Source of the DNA: Buxus sempervirens
Lineage: Eukaryota; Streptophyta; Magnoliopsida; Buxales; Buxaceae
Direction: 5' to 3'
Assembly: GCA_947561395.2 (NCBI GenBank)
Contig: OX387187.1
Location: 40,467,829-40,531,828 of the forward strand
Length of the DNA: 64,000 nt
The position numbers were made by a program, and so were the translations under genes. Within the stretch, counting starts at the first letter, position 1, and each line of letters starts with the position of its first letter. Shown here piece after piece: positions 1 to 11,709 of the stretch. The notes below the pieces were generated by a model. It was not told the origin of the DNA. It searched no databases and saw only the letters and a list, made by a program, of their open reading frames with translations.

Positions 1-959
1 TGTAAAGTTCTGAGTTTTTTTTATGCATTAGGTTTGCACCTGTTTTCCAGATAAACCAATTTTTTTACCTAGTTCTAGTTTGATTCAAGTCTGGAGTTCT
101 TCATGAGATTTGTGGTATTTTTATTTTAGTTTAATCTAAAAATATGCTCGAGACCCTACACTATGAGTAGGTATTTTATTTTTAATTTTCTTTGGTTCAG
201 ATTTTCAATTGGAAATGTCTAACAGTAAATTTTGGAGCTTCATATCTCTTAAATAAAAATGAATTTTTGAAAACTGCTATAGGTTATTTTAGTGCTTAAA
301 GTCATGATTCTAAGGAATCAAATTTTGCACAATTTGGTTAAGAATTGAGGGAGATATGAATCTTTGAATGTGGATAGCGCAGTAATTCAGGTTGTTTTAT
401 TTTTTTTGTTTCCTTTGTAAATTAGTAATTAGGCATGGTTAAAGGTATTTCAGGTGGTCTCATTTTCTTGCCTTGTAAATTAGTAATTAGTTAATCTTGC
501 ATGATAAAAACAATAGAAAACAAAACAAAACAAAAATAATAAATAATAAGAAAGGGAAATAGTAAATGAAACAAGCATTGAAGCGATGATTCTTTCTTGT
601 GGTTGAAAATGTTTCTTCTTTTGTCTCTTGTGATTTTTTTCTTGTTTTGTTTTCTTACTACATGAGATGTACATAGTGACCATCCATTCTCCCAATGTAG
701 ATATGTTATTATGAGAGGCTAAAGCATTTTATTTGAAGTGGCTGAATTGTACATGTTTAGTTTTGTTAGTTTTATTTAGTTTACTAGCTCATTTTAGTTT
801 GGTTTCATCATTGATGTTAGAATTTGTGTTTTTTAATGTCATTATTAGTTTTGTTAGTTTTATTTGTTTAATCTTACATCTCCCAATGTAGATATGTTAT
901 TATTAGAATTTGTTAAAAATAATAAATAATAAATAAGAGAGCCCATTAAATATCCAACT
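1..959. other. AT-rich stretch with no recognised gene
   Basis: No coding signal or known family recognised. The stretch is T-rich and contains an imperfect internal repeat: a segment with CCCAATGTAGATATGTTATT occurs near 690 and again near 882, about 190 bp apart. It may be the body of a degraded LTR whose terminal part follows at 960-1165. Confidence 0.4.
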
Positions 960-1165
960 AATTTAAGGGAACCCATTTCGGTGGAGCAACCCAGGGTGTT
1001 CAAGGACTTCCCTGGGTTGTAATCGGGTCACTTATCCGGAATCACTAGTGCAAAAAAAAAAAAAATTAAACAAGGTGTTTACCTGCACCATTTCAGGTAG
1101 TGGTGACTCCATAAAACATGTAACATGCTTTTTCAGCATGCCCGAGGTGCGCACACAGATAATTA
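960..1165 (+). mobile_element. Terminal fragment of a C-type LTR
   Basis: The blocks GGACTTCCCTGGGTTGT, then 'acctgcaccatttcaggtag' with a following GGTGACTCC, then an end at GTGCGCACACA parallel the terminal part of the C-type LTRs read in the opposite orientation at 16813-17000, 37924-38130 and 58213-58400. It looks like the 3' end of a plus-oriented, strongly decayed C-type LTR. No TSD or PBS could be confirmed. Confidence 0.5.
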
Positions 1166-1206
1166 AATAAACATAATTCAGATCATAAGTTCGACTTAGT
1201 TAACCC

Positions 1207-2502
1207 GAATATTGAAGTAAATATCAGATTTAATCTTTATATGCCGCTAGGCACCAACCCTTATAGAAATATTAAATTTTAGGGAATTTTTGGAGTCTAG
1301 TGGGCATAGCCGGTTATGGATCCATAGTTGTAGCTAGATAGCTGAGGGATATCTCATTTGGGTTGAGTTTCTCCCTTGTGCGAATGCGCTTCCTTTGCAA
1401 GTTACTTTGTTTGAGAAGGTCCTATGTCTGAAGGGACACCCCGGTGAGCCGCTGGTGATTCCCTGTACATGTGGATAAGTGACCATCTCCATGTATTGAT
1501 TCTGGTGCTACATTCTGGTGGTACATGCCAACTCTGATGGGTACGTGTGCAATAAGTCAATGACTACGGCTCTTGTCTAAGCTGCGCTGCATGGGACTTG
1601 AGTATCATTAGTAACATTGATCCTAAGCCGCACGGTGGTATAGCGATTGGTTGAGAGTCATCTCAAAAGGTTTACCTATCTTTGTGAGTCCTACAATGAC
1701 ACTAAAATCATAAACACTTGTTATTACTGTTGTATACATGCTGGAGGCATGTAATTGGTATATTGGTTCGATGTGACTGTTAAGTGCATCCTAGTAAATT
1801 ATGAATTATGTTATTGATTTCTGATATTGGATTCCTATAATATAACATGCTGAAATTCGTATTTATAAATGTTAACTATACTTTTTTGTATTCATGATCG
1901 ATACGAATGATTATACAAGCCTGATTAGTCAAGATTGCTTAATCGTGCATGAACTGTTATTTTACTTATATTAACTGTTTAAACATGCATGTGTTGCCTA
2001 CTGGGATATTCGTATCTCACCCTACTTTTATTTCATTTTTCAGCTGATACGCGAGAGGGGGATCATGGTATTGATTTCTAGGGAGAGGTAGCCGATTATT
2101 CACCGGAGGATTACTATTACTCGGATTTGGTTTGAGGTTATGGATTGTCATGGATTTAGTTACTTTATCAGATTATTCTATTTTATTTGGGTTTAATGTA
2201 TTAGAGAGATGAGAGATTAGTGACCTTTTATTTTACCAGACTTAATATTGATTTGGATGGTTAACTATATTAGTTGTTTGAGGATTTTAGACTATACTTC
2301 TGTACATACATGTTCCGCACTCTGATAGTTACTTAATTGAATGGATTACTTATTTCTTTAGTCTGGTATATTCTTGATGATTATTTTGATATGGGCCAGT
2401 AACACCTCGGATTTGGTTGTTGAATTGAATTCGGGTTGTTACAGTAGCGAACCGGGTTCGGTTAGGTGCCGATTTGCACTGACTCGGGTTCGTGGCGTTA
2501 CA
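1207..2502 (+). mobile_element. Family-A LTR, 3' part (A2 subtype)
   Basis: Collinear with 26223-27521 from CGAATATTGAAGTAAAT through the conserved core (GTGATTCCCTGTACATGTGG) to the terminal block ending GGCGTTACA. The 5' end of the LTR (TGT(A/T)AAACCCCGA) is absent, so the copy is truncated or joined to other DNA near 1200. The downstream 5 bp are CGCAA, but no matching upstream copy was found. Confidence 0.75.
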
Positions 2503-2680
2503 CGCAACCTAGAACTTACTTAGAATCTCAAGCCGCAGACCAACCTAATAGAAAAACATAGGCACCCAAGTATGTGCCTGCACCCCATCAGGCAGTGGCG
2601 ACTCCAAATTACCTTTTTTACCCGTCCGGAGGCAAGCACGAGAATCCGTGCCCCCCGCTGTGTGTGATCTCACCTGCTCA
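2503..2680 (+). mobile_element. Terminal fragment of a second C-type LTR
   Basis: Closely parallels 55540-55674: TTAGAATCTCAA, GCCGCAGACCAA, then 'taggcacccaagtatgtgcc' with a following TGCACCCCATCAGGC. It is in plus orientation, opposite to E1, and abuts the broken RT of E1 at about 2685. This marks the point where the rest of E1 pol was lost or displaced. Confidence 0.6.
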
Positions 2681-2688
2681 CAATCGGT

Positions 2689-3530
2689 TCGCACACATGA
2701 GTCATTTGTGCCATGAACCGGCTGATATACTGCAACCTGCCGAGGAAACCCCTTACTTCCTTCTCTGTTGATGGAGGAGGCGTCTCTAGTATGGCCTTGA
2801 CTTTGACGGGGTTGACTTCAATCCCTCGTTTCCCAACAATAAATCCAAGCAACTTCCCTGAGGTAACGCCAAACACACATTTGTTCAGGTTAAGCCTGAG
2901 TTTGCACTCTCTGAGTCTGTCCAATACTTTGCTGAGGCTCACCAAATGACTTTCCTCTTCCTTTGACTTTGCGATCATGTCATCCACGTACATTTCCATT
3001 TCTTTGTGCATCATATCGTGGAGTAGCTAAGTCATTGCCCGCTGGTATATGGCGCCTGCATTCTTCAATCCGAACGGCATCACCCGGTAGCAATACGTGC
3101 TCCAGTGCGTGATGAAGGATGTCTTCTCCATATCTTCGGGGTGCCATCTTTATTTGGTTATAACCAAAAAATCCGTCCATGAACGAGAACATAGAATGTG
3201 TTGCCGTATTGTCCACTAGCACATCGATATGTGGCAATGGAAAGTCATCTTTTGGGCTTGCTCTATTCAGGTCCCTATAATCAACACACATTCTGACCCT
3301 TCCGTCCTTTTTAGGAACTGGTATGATGTTTGCTAACCACTCTGGGTAATATGTCACTTTCAAGAATCCGGCATTTAGCTGCTTGGTGACTTCTTCTTTG
3401 ATTTTCAGGGCCCATTCTGGCTCATGAGTCTAAGTTTTTGCTTCACTGGTGTGGCCTAAGACTTTATTCGTAACCGGTGCACAACAAAGCTCGTGTCTAG
3501 CCCGGGCATATCCTTGTATGACCATGCAAA
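2689..3530 (-). pseudogene. E1 pol: reverse transcriptase fragment (Ty3/gypsy)
   Basis: RT would copy element RNA into DNA inside the particle. The minus strand shows the run-in KIKEEVTKQLNAGFL, then YPEWLANIIPVPKKDGRVRM, then CVDYRDLNRASPKDDFPLPH in one frame (to about 3145). The finger and palm motifs then continue in another frame to MYVDDMIAKSK, the catalytic YxDD box, and to LGRLQYISRF and CEPI. The break is a frameshift in the four-G run at 3138-3141, plus a stop codon near 3015. Another frame change lies near 3430. Homology ends at CEPI (about 2689), so RNase H and integrase are missing. The wording of these motifs is typical of the Tat/Ogre branch. It is clearly a pseudogene. The family call is strong; the lineage call is from memory of the family. 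Confidence 0.9.
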
Positions 3531-5182
3531 CACGTCAGTGTAAGATTTTAGAAATCAAATATCTGTGCTTTCAGTAATTGTGACAGTTTTTTACCAATTT
3601 GCAGAATCCTTGGGTGTGCTATTTCACTTATGTCGATGGGTTCAGTTTCCTCAATATTAGCTTGGAGACCCTTTTCATGCCTTTCCAAAGTGAATTGGAT
3701 TTCAGGCGGAGTCTCGCATGATTCATCATCGTCCTCGTGCTCGAAAGACTTACTCGGGACAATGTCTGAATCTCCCGGCTGTGATGGGCAAGTGCCGCAG
3801 TCTGATTCCTAAGATTCCTGCTCAGCAGTGTACACCAGGTCATGCCTTTCTTTTATTACTTCTTGAATTTATTTTTGTTCTTTTTGCTCTTTTTGTTCTT
3901 TTATGGCAACCTGACTATCTACCTTGTGCCCTGGATTCTCCAGGTGTGTGTCGAGATTGATACTAAGGTTGCGGAGTTGAGTTTGCTTATTTGTGCAATT
4001 ATTATTAGAGGCAAGCATGTACTCAGAAGATTTCAAGCATTTATTAAAAAGTTCAGTCATGGCTACAATGGAGATTTCATGAGTAGAGGAAACCCCCTTT
4101 GGAAGGTCGGCCTTGTTAGTGGCAAAAGGCTTGGAGCTCTAGTTCTGTAGTGCATGGTCTCCCTCACTGATGGTTGCCATTTCCTCCGGCTTTCCAACTT
4201 GCACCATGTTGATGCTACTGTCTGATGAAATACAAATGGGGTCGCTTGCCCCGCTTGCCGCCGGTTTGTTCTGGCTTTGCTCTGACTTGGGATCATACTC
4301 CGATGATACCCTTACCCATGTGCCGCTGAGGGGAATTGCCATTGGTATCTTTGTGTCTAGTGGAATTTAGGCAATAGTGACCTCATTGGATAAGTCAACC
4401 TTGGGAGGCGCCACAACTATGGGTATCCCGGTTGGTATTTCCGGCTTGGTGGAGGAGTAGTCTATTGGTGCCCAATTGTCGTAAGTCTCATGGTATATTG
4501 TCTAGGGGATTGGCCCTAAGACTTGAGGCATTCTTCGGAACATCTGGTTTAGTCCATCCCGAGTTCCAATGTCTGGCATATGTGGAGGAGGGGGAGACTT
4601 AGGCCTCTGGCTAGACACTCCTGAGCTGCCTTGACTTTCGATCATACATATGTACATAGCTAGGTCATCTTCTTCTTCTTCCGGTATAGTGGCTAGTGGT
4701 GGTGCTTGAACTACAGCCGGCAGGCAAATAGTTATCCCCTCAGGAATAAGTGGCTCCTCAACCGGGGCAATAGCAACAGTGACATCATGGATGGATTCCA
4801 GAGCGACCAAAGCTGGTAGGTCGTCTAATGATTCATCAGCAGCTAGTGGATCTACTTCTACTGCATCCCCAATCATCTCCAGGGGTAAAGGCTCTTCCCA
4901 CAGCATCTGAGCCAGTCCTTATAAATAATCCTCATCTTGCTCCGGAAAATCTAGGAATTCATCACCCCAACCTTGGGGAACAATATTCTACAGTGAATGA
5001 GCGGCTTCCTACTCCATGTTGGTGAAGTGATGATATAACTACCTGTGCACACAAATGGGCCAGTGCGGGTCTCTTCCTTCAACCTGTGCTCTCTTCCTTT
5101 CAGCCTGTATGCCATAGAGCTTGGCATAAACCTCAGGCTGAGGGTTGTATCCCAGTCCAAACCCAATAGCCTTCTCATAAGG
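3531..5182 (-). pseudogene. E1 protease-RT spacer
   Basis: This stretch joins protease and RT in E1. Open pieces on the minus strand include 4502-4906 (134 aa), rich in Glu, Asp and Pro (LDDLPALVALES, PEEEEDDLAMYI), and 4951-5178 in a different frame. No catalytic motif is visible. Ogre elements are known to carry a long, poorly conserved spacer, partly spliced, between protease and RT; this segment fits that place but I cannot show an intron here. Several stops and frame changes interrupt it. Confidence 0.55.
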
Positions 5183-6192
5183 CTAGATAGCTTTCTTGAT
5201 GCCCTGCTTGTATCTTCCTAATCCTTCTCCAGCTCGCAGCCCCCAATCAGCGCACTCAGCGGTGCCAAACATGGTGCTCCTTTTTCTCTTTAGGGATTGA
5301 TGTTTTTGTTCACAAGTAGGGACGCGATTTACTTGTACCATCTCCACAACCTGAAAGTTCAATGACGTGGGCAACTCGTAATGCACATAAGGCACCCCAA
5401 CCTTCTCAAACTCCCTATGGTCCTCAGCATGGACCGTAATCAACTCGTTCCCAGAAATGAATCTGACCATTCGATGCAGAATGGAGGGCACTGCCCCAGC
5501 TTGTTGCAGCCATGGCCTCCCAATCAGCAAGTTGAAAGAGGAATTTATGTCCATTAATTCAAAAGTCATGGTGAACGCTCTTTCTGCAATCACAATGTCC
5601 AAGACAACTTCTCCCAGGGAATCCTTCCTGGAGTTATCAAATCCTCTGACATTATGTGAGCTTGGCTTGATCAATTCTGTATTCAACTGCAGGCTATTAA
5701 AAGTTCGCATGGGACAGATGTTTAGCGCTGACCCATTATCGATCATCACCCACTTCACCATAAGGTCGAAACACCTTACCGTTATGTATAATGGCTCGGT
5801 GTGATTGCAACCCTCTGGTGGCAAGTCAGCTGTAGAGAACGAGATGGCCTTAGGTGCCACAATTACTGACATCACTGCCTCCAACTACTCGGGACTAATG
5901 TTATCTGGAACATGTGCATCATCCAGGACTTTCATCAATGCATCCTTATGCCTTTCTGAATCAAGTAGGAGGTGCATGATGGAGATTTGGGCAGCCACTT
6001 TGTTTAGTTGTTGGAGGAGATCACACTCCGGTACATAAACACTGTTGTTGAGTTTAGTAATTTCCTCCTCTGTGGCCTTTCCCTTCTTTCTGTGGGTCTG
6101 TGGCGCATCAGTGGCCACTTCCTTCCCTTTTTCTCTTCTTCTCTTCTCTTCCTCCGTCTCTCCCTTTGGTGCAGGTGAAGGTCAGTTTTCAT
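5183..6192 (-). pseudogene. E1 aspartic protease and gag-protease linker
   Basis: The protease would cut the polyprotein. The upper part (5885-6118) holds the linker VPECDLLQQLNKVAAQIS...LMKVLDDAHVP, typical of Tat-type polyproteins just before the protease. A stop near 5885 separates it from the protease (233 residues open). The catalytic motif is D-N-G-S-A-L-N at about residue 49, where D-[ST]-G is usual. The flap-side motif NLLIGRPWLQQAGAVPS follows near residues 113-129. The end, GLRAGEGLGRYKQG, resembles the glycine-rich G-patch-like tail seen after the protease in this lineage. The upstream linker is frame-shifted relative to gag. It is probably not functional. Confidence 0.85.
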
Positions 6193-6273
6193 ATATCAAC
6201 CAGATCAAGTGATCTGGTCCATTTCTGCTTCAGTAGTGGCGATGGTAGACTAATGATAGAGAGGTAAAAGTTG

Positions 6274-7430
6274 CTATGGTGGTGGTACAGCAGTGTAGGA
6301 TGGTGGTTCCAAATGTAGTTGTGAAAGGTTAAAAGTAGGTGATTCAAAAGAGAGGGTTGTGAGGTCTAGTGGTCGGTCATCCATCATGTCAAAGATGCTC
6401 ACAGTGGATGGGTCAAGGATAGGAGAAGGGTAAAAGAATTCAGGTTCAGCGGGTAGGTGAAAATGCACCAGAGGGAGTCCTAGGAAGGTTTCCTCGTCAT
6501 CATTTCCAATGATGTTAACTGTATGCTGCTCTATGCCTTCTTGGAGGTACACCCTGACAAACTGCCCTGGTCGCCCAATAAGCAGGGATGGATCAAACTG
6601 CCCAACACTGTCCCGATCAATATTGACCTGATTCACTAGCCCACTAGAAGAGGCCTTGGAGTGGTCCGGGAGAGGGTTTGTGGTGGTGCCAGTAGCTGGA
6701 GTTGGTGCTGCTGGTGCTAGGGGATCAACTGAGATCTTCTTACTGTCAATTAGATCCTGAATATCGTGCCTCAAATCCCATCATCGATTGGTGTGGTGCC
6801 CTGGAGCACCAGAATGGTATTGGCACCTTTCTGCTGCATTATAACTCCGGGAGTTAACCATCCAGGGATTTGGAGGCTTGACTTGGAGATACCCCTTCTT
6901 CAGCAATGTTGCCAATAACTCAGCCGGTGCATACGTAAGGGGGGTGAATACTCTTTTCATTCTAGCCTCCATCTTTTCTCGGGTCCTTCTCACCCCTTGG
7001 TAAGTTGGCTGCCCTTGACCCTGGGGTGTTACTGTCTCAGGTCTCTGAGAGAAGTGGTATGGTTGCGTCGGTTGTAAATAGTTAATTGCATGGGCTTCCT
7101 ACCTTTTGGGCTCTTGCCCCTAGTTCATACTACTTTGTCCCGCTATTGGCCTTCTCTATCCAGTGCTCTGGCCACTGCCATCTATTTTGCCAGCATTTAC
7201 TGCGTCTTCAATTCTATCAGCCGTTAAAATCAGATCATTAAAGTTAGATGTGCTCTGCCCCAATAGCAGAGAGAAGAACAGCTGCCCTAGAGAAGCAATG
7301 AACAAGGAAGTCATCTCCTGTTCTAACAAAGGGGGTTGCACCAGCGTCGCCAATTCCTTCCATCTCTTGGCATACTCACCCACTGATTCCTCGTTCTTCT
7401 TTGTCAGCTTCTGTCATTCAGCTCTAGTCT
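6274..7430 (-). pseudogene. gag: E1 gag, C-terminal half
   Basis: Gag forms the particle and binds RNA. Visible in one frame with stops: QKLTKKNEESVGEYAKRW, then LFIASLGQLFFSLLLGQ and LTADRIEDAVNAGKI (end of the capsid-like domain), then LLATLLKKGYLQVKPPNP, the zinc-knuckle-like CQYHSGAPGHHTNR, and HDIQDLIDSKKISVDPLAP. The last Cys expected of the knuckle is a stop codon next to 6781. A stop is also seen near 7415. The N-terminal half of the capsid domain, with the LFQRSLTG-type motif seen in B and C, is absent. At about 7430 the sequence passes into tandem repeats, so gag is truncated. It is homologous to the gags at 33600-34860 and 47776-49553. Confidence 0.85.
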
Positions 7431-7469
7431 GTACTATCTATTTTGGCCATTTGGAAATTATTGGGGAAA

Positions 7470-8165
7470 AGAACCCTAAAATTAAAAAACTGATCTATTT
7501 TTGTCGCCCTCGAGCAACCACGAAAGAGAACCCTAGACTTTGAAAAACTGATCTATTTTAGCTGCCCTCAAGCAACTGGGAAAGAGAAACCTAAAATTTT
7601 GAAAAACTGATCTATTTTAGCTGCCCTCAAGCAACTGGGAAAGAGAACCCTAAACATCTCAAATCTATTTTAGCCATTGAGCTGGGAGAGAGAACCCGGG
7701 GTTAAACTGATCTATTTTAGCCGTTTAGGCAAGGAAACAGAACCTTCAATTTAAGGGGTTTTGTTTGAGCTCAAAATCACGGGGTTGGACCATGTAGGGT
7801 CTCCGCAGGGGATGAGTTGAAAAGCAACACCCAGGCGTACCTTAGCCAATCTCTAGTTTAATCACTGGCGGCGTCGGCACCTAACTTCGGCTAGTAGTTC
7901 CTGGGCGTGCCTTAGCTAGTCGCAGGTTTGATCACCCTTGACTTTGGCGCCTCACAAAAGGGAAGGCTATGCCAGGACGATCCTCCACCAATCTTCGGTT
8001 TAATTACCAATGGTTTCAGTGCCCCAAAGACTTCGGCTAGTAATACCCGGGCGTGCCTTATCTAGTCGTTGGTTTAATCACCATTGACTTCGGTGCCTCA
8101 TTTGGGGTGTGCTATGCCAGGACGATCCTCCACCAATCTCCGGTTTAATCACCGGCGGTTTCGGT
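7470..8165. repeat. Tandem repeats upstream of E1 gag
   Basis: Two arrays. At about 7480-7740 a unit of roughly 55-60 bp containing CTGATCTATTTTAGCTGCCC and GGGAAAGAGAACCCTAAA is repeated about five times. At 7800-8165 a unit of about 150 bp containing GCCAGGACGATCCTCCACCA and TCTTCGGTTTAATTACC is repeated about twice, with extra partial units. No ORF. The arrays are cut by the family-A insertion at 8171 and resume at 11181. They lie between ORF1 and gag of E1. Confidence 0.75.
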
Positions 8166-8170
8166 GCCCT
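8166..8170. repeat. TSD GCCCT, first copy
   Basis: GCCCT lies immediately before TGTAACGCCCC and is repeated at 11181-11185, immediately after the other end of the solo LTR. This is a perfect 5-bp target site duplication. Confidence 0.95.
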
Positions 8171-11100
8171 TGTAACGCCCCGAACCCGGGTCAGTGCAAA
8201 CCGGCACCCAACCCGAACCCGGTTCGCTACTGTAACAACCCAAGTCCGATTCAACAATCAAACTCGAGATGTTACCACGAAGCTGGGGTCAGATACATAC
8301 CAAGATTCACAATAATTTTAAAATTTATAAATTAATTACATCAGAGCTATGGTGGCCAAATAAAATAACAATTCTTTAATCAATATATTCAATTCAATTT
8401 ACAATTAAGTTTATCTAATCAACATGTGACATTAATACCAATTATAATTCTACCCATCATTTTAAAACCCCATCTTCGCGATCTCTCCAAGCAACCTGAA
8501 AAATATAGGGGAAAACGGAGTGGGATTTACATCTCAGCAAGTAGCAGGTGCATGCAATTTGAAACAGTCCAATATAAGCAAATAGTCATGAGGTATTCGA
8601 TTAATCAACGATAAGACGAGAAATCTAAGTTATTCATGGCAATTCCAAATAAAGCGATAAAACAGACGATCATGTATAAATACCAGTAGCTTGATGTTAA
8701 CGGGGTAAAACCGACAAAAGCGACAAAACACGTGCCATTGCAGGACTCACAAAGATGATAAGTATTTGAGATGACACTCAACTAAATGCTGTTCCACCGT
8801 GCGGCTTAGGGGCAGTGCTACTTGATGATACTCAAGCCCCATGCAGCGCAGCTTAGGCAAGAGCCGTAGTCACCGACTTATTGCGCACGAACCCCGCAGA
8901 GTTGGACGTACCACCAGCATGCAGCACCAGAATCAATACATGGAGTGTGGTCGCTTATCCACATGTACAGGGAATCACCAGCGGCTCACCAGGGTGTCCC
9001 TCCAGACATAGGACCCTCCCAGAGCAAACTAACTTGCAAAGGGAAGCGTGCTCGCAATATAGGAGTAAATCAACCCAAACTAAATACCACTTAGCTAACC
9101 AGCCAAAACTATGGATCCATAACCAGCTATGCCCACTGACACAAACCACGATAAAACCACATACGAGAGGACACGCTAATGTAGGAGGCATACACACTTT
9201 TACCCGTAAAGGATTACACATCTCTACACAGAGGATTACCCATCTCTGCTGTAAAAGATAGTATCAAACTCTACCACAGAAGCTGTACCACCCAACCGTA
9301 AAATTAAAGAGAACAATATCATACCACATACCAATCCATACCACAGTATTCAATTCCAAGTGAAAACCATGTTTCAATCCTCAATAATTCCAAACAGAGC
9401 CTTTTGCATGATAACAGATGCAATTCTTTAATTATATTCAAAATAAACCCATGAATCATAAGTTCGATGCAACTTAAAGTTTATGCAAATCCAGTAGCCA
9501 ATATTCATATTTAAAGCCCAAATAAAAGTAAATCAAATCATGCTTGAACTTTTCCTTCTTAATCCCTTTATTAGAATCCAATTTCCTACCTTAACACCTA
9601 AACTAGTTTCTATTTGAATTTTCTGTATTTTATTTTTCTAGCATGTTCTACAGACCTAGAATGAAGTTTAAAAGATGTTTGTAAGCTATAAATTTCAGTA
9701 GTATTATTTCTAGCAATATCCATACCCTTTGACTCTTTTTTAAACAATCCTTTCATTATAACCTTCTTTTTATTGCTTAAACTTTCCCAATTAATTTTAT
9801 AATTTTTATAGCTTAATTAGGTCCTTATAAAGATGCTAACATGCTTAACTACTCATAGGAATTATTGGGTATTTATTCGAATTACAAAATCCCCAAAATC
9901 TACAAATTTTACTTAGAGCGCCTACCTCTACAGGGCTGGGCGATCCTAGGCGATCCTAGGCGCTCGTGCAATTTTTAACAGAATTTTCCAGATTTTCCAA
10001 TTTCGGATTCTTATGCTTTTGTTTTATGTTTTCTTGGTCTAAATTAATCTTCAAACTTTCTGAAACTTACCTAGAGCCTTCTAGAGTAATTTTTATGAAT
10101 TAAATACCCTCCTACCTTTATTTACATAATCCAACTAAACTTTCTTCATTAATTTGATAAATCCACCAAGAACACAAATCATGAAAATATAAGCAACTTG
10201 ATTCCATGTAAATACAGTTCCGTCTAATCCATGCTAACCATATGAAATCACAGAAATCAAAATCATGCAATTCCTCACGTTTTCCAAGGGTTACTACTTG
10301 CCTTATACGCTAAATCCTTCTTCCATTGCACCTTCTAATTCTTGACCAGAATGTTGCTCCCAACCGTACCAAGCTAGACTCTTCCAATTCAAATCTCCAC
10401 CGTTCACAATGTAGTTTTATCAGTCACGAACAAAACCTCCAAATTTGAAGGCGATCCACCGTACGGATTGTCGCCGAACGCGTTTTGATGGTGGCTGGTC
10501 AGACACCTCCATTAGAAACCTCCTTCCTTTCTCTCCCTCTTTTCTCTTCATAAGAAACCCACGAAAATTTCCTCTTGTCTAACCTTAATCTCCTATTTAT
10601 ACTAGGCTTTAGAAATCCTAAACAAACCCTAATTGGCTAATCTAATTTGGGCTAACCCAACCATGGTCTAGTTAATGTCTAATCCTTCTAATTTAATTCC
10701 TACTTTTTTTCCACCTTCTATTTTCAACTTAAATAATACTAATTAAGTTTCTTATTATCTAAACTCATGAAAATAACCTAATTTCGTGCAAAATATTTAA
10801 TTAAACATTTCTATCACTTAAAACCTTATTTTCTCCAAATTAAGACGTGAAATCTCCTAATTACCCTTTTTCCCTATTTTAGGCTTTTATTAATTTCTTT
10901 TAATTTCTAACTTGTCAAAATAATTTGTTTTCTTCTATTTTCTAATTCTAATTATTATTTGATGATCTATTTACTAATTACCCTTTTCTGGAAATTTCCA
11001 AAATACCCTTTTTATTCTTTTAGGCTAATTTCATTAAAATTCTTTCTTTATCTTCAACTTAGAACTTATTTGAATTAATTATCCTCTAAATCTTCACTTT

Positions 11101-11180
11101 TTATTTTAACTAGGACTTAACTCATATTTTTTATTATTTATTATTTATTTATTTATTAGGTGAAAAATCGGGGTTTTACA
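8171..11180 (-). mobile_element. Solo LTR, family A (A1 subtype), 3010 bp
   Basis: On the plus strand it runs from TGTAACGCCCCGAACCCGG to CGGGGTTTTACA, so the element reads on the minus strand. It is the reverse complement of the copy at 59560-62539. Perfect TSD GCCCT on both sides, TG...CA ends, no PBS, PPT or internal region: a solo LTR left by recombination between two LTRs. A TATA box (TATAAATA on the minus strand) lies at 10594-10601. It inserted into the tandem repeats between ORF1 and gag of E1. Open frames inside (for example 8881-9261) match no protein family and are not conserved in the other copies. Confidence 0.93.
10594..10601 (-). promoter_or_regulatory. TATA box of family-A LTR
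   Basis: TATAAATA on the minus strand, at the same place as the TATA box at 60128-60135 in the sister copy. Likely the core promoter of the LTR. Confidence 0.7.
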
Positions 11181-11709
11181 GCCCTAAAGGCTGACCGAAT
11201 GATCTTGAAAAAGATACAAACGGGTGTGATCTAAGCTCAAAGGCTTGGGTGTTCAGAGGTTTAGAACACTTGCTAGGTTTCAAGATTTTGATTTCAAGTG
11301 GTCTCATCAACCGAGTTTTGCAATTGTCAAGAGTGGCCCGTCGGGGACCGATTTCAAAAAGAACAAGTGGTTTCGTCAACCGAGATTAACAAAGGTGGCC
11401 GCTGGAGGCCGATTTGCCTATGGAGGACTTCAAATCTTTCTTCATTCATTTGATTCATTTCAATTAGTTCACTTGCTTCTGTCATGTCATGCTAGTTAAG
11501 AACTTTGTCTCAAAGAAAATTAGAAGTTTAATACTCAGAAAGAGCCCCTCGAGGCTAGCAACAAATTAATATGCTTCAAAGTAAATTCATGCTTCAAAAG
11601 TAAAATTCATGCTTCATCATTTCAAAGAGTTCAATGTTCAAGATCACATCAAAAGGGGCCTTGAAGGTCAACAGTACATTAACATGCTTACATACAGCAA
11701 AGCCAAGGT
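11181..11709. repeat. TSD copy and E1 tandem-repeat region, continued
   Basis: Starts with the second GCCCT (11181-11185). It then holds repeats of about 75 bp containing GTGGT(C/T)TC(A/G)TCAACCGAG and GTGGCC(C/G), plus short repeats of ATTCATGCTTCA near 11585-11615. No coding signal. It is the continuation of the repeat region at 7470-8165 before the family-A LTR inserted. Confidence 0.65.

Noticed and set aside
1-20. TGTAAAG at base 1 as an LTR start
   Set aside because: Only chance TG; it does not match any family end seen elsewhere in the window.
8881-9261. 126-aa open frame in family-A LTR
   Set aside because: Not preserved in the sister copies and without any recognised domain; a chance frame within a solo LTR.
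8171-11180. Family A as a DNA transposon, because of its 13-bp inverted ends
   Set aside because: TG...CA ends, 5-bp TSDs, TATA box and lack of a transposase fit a solo LTR better.
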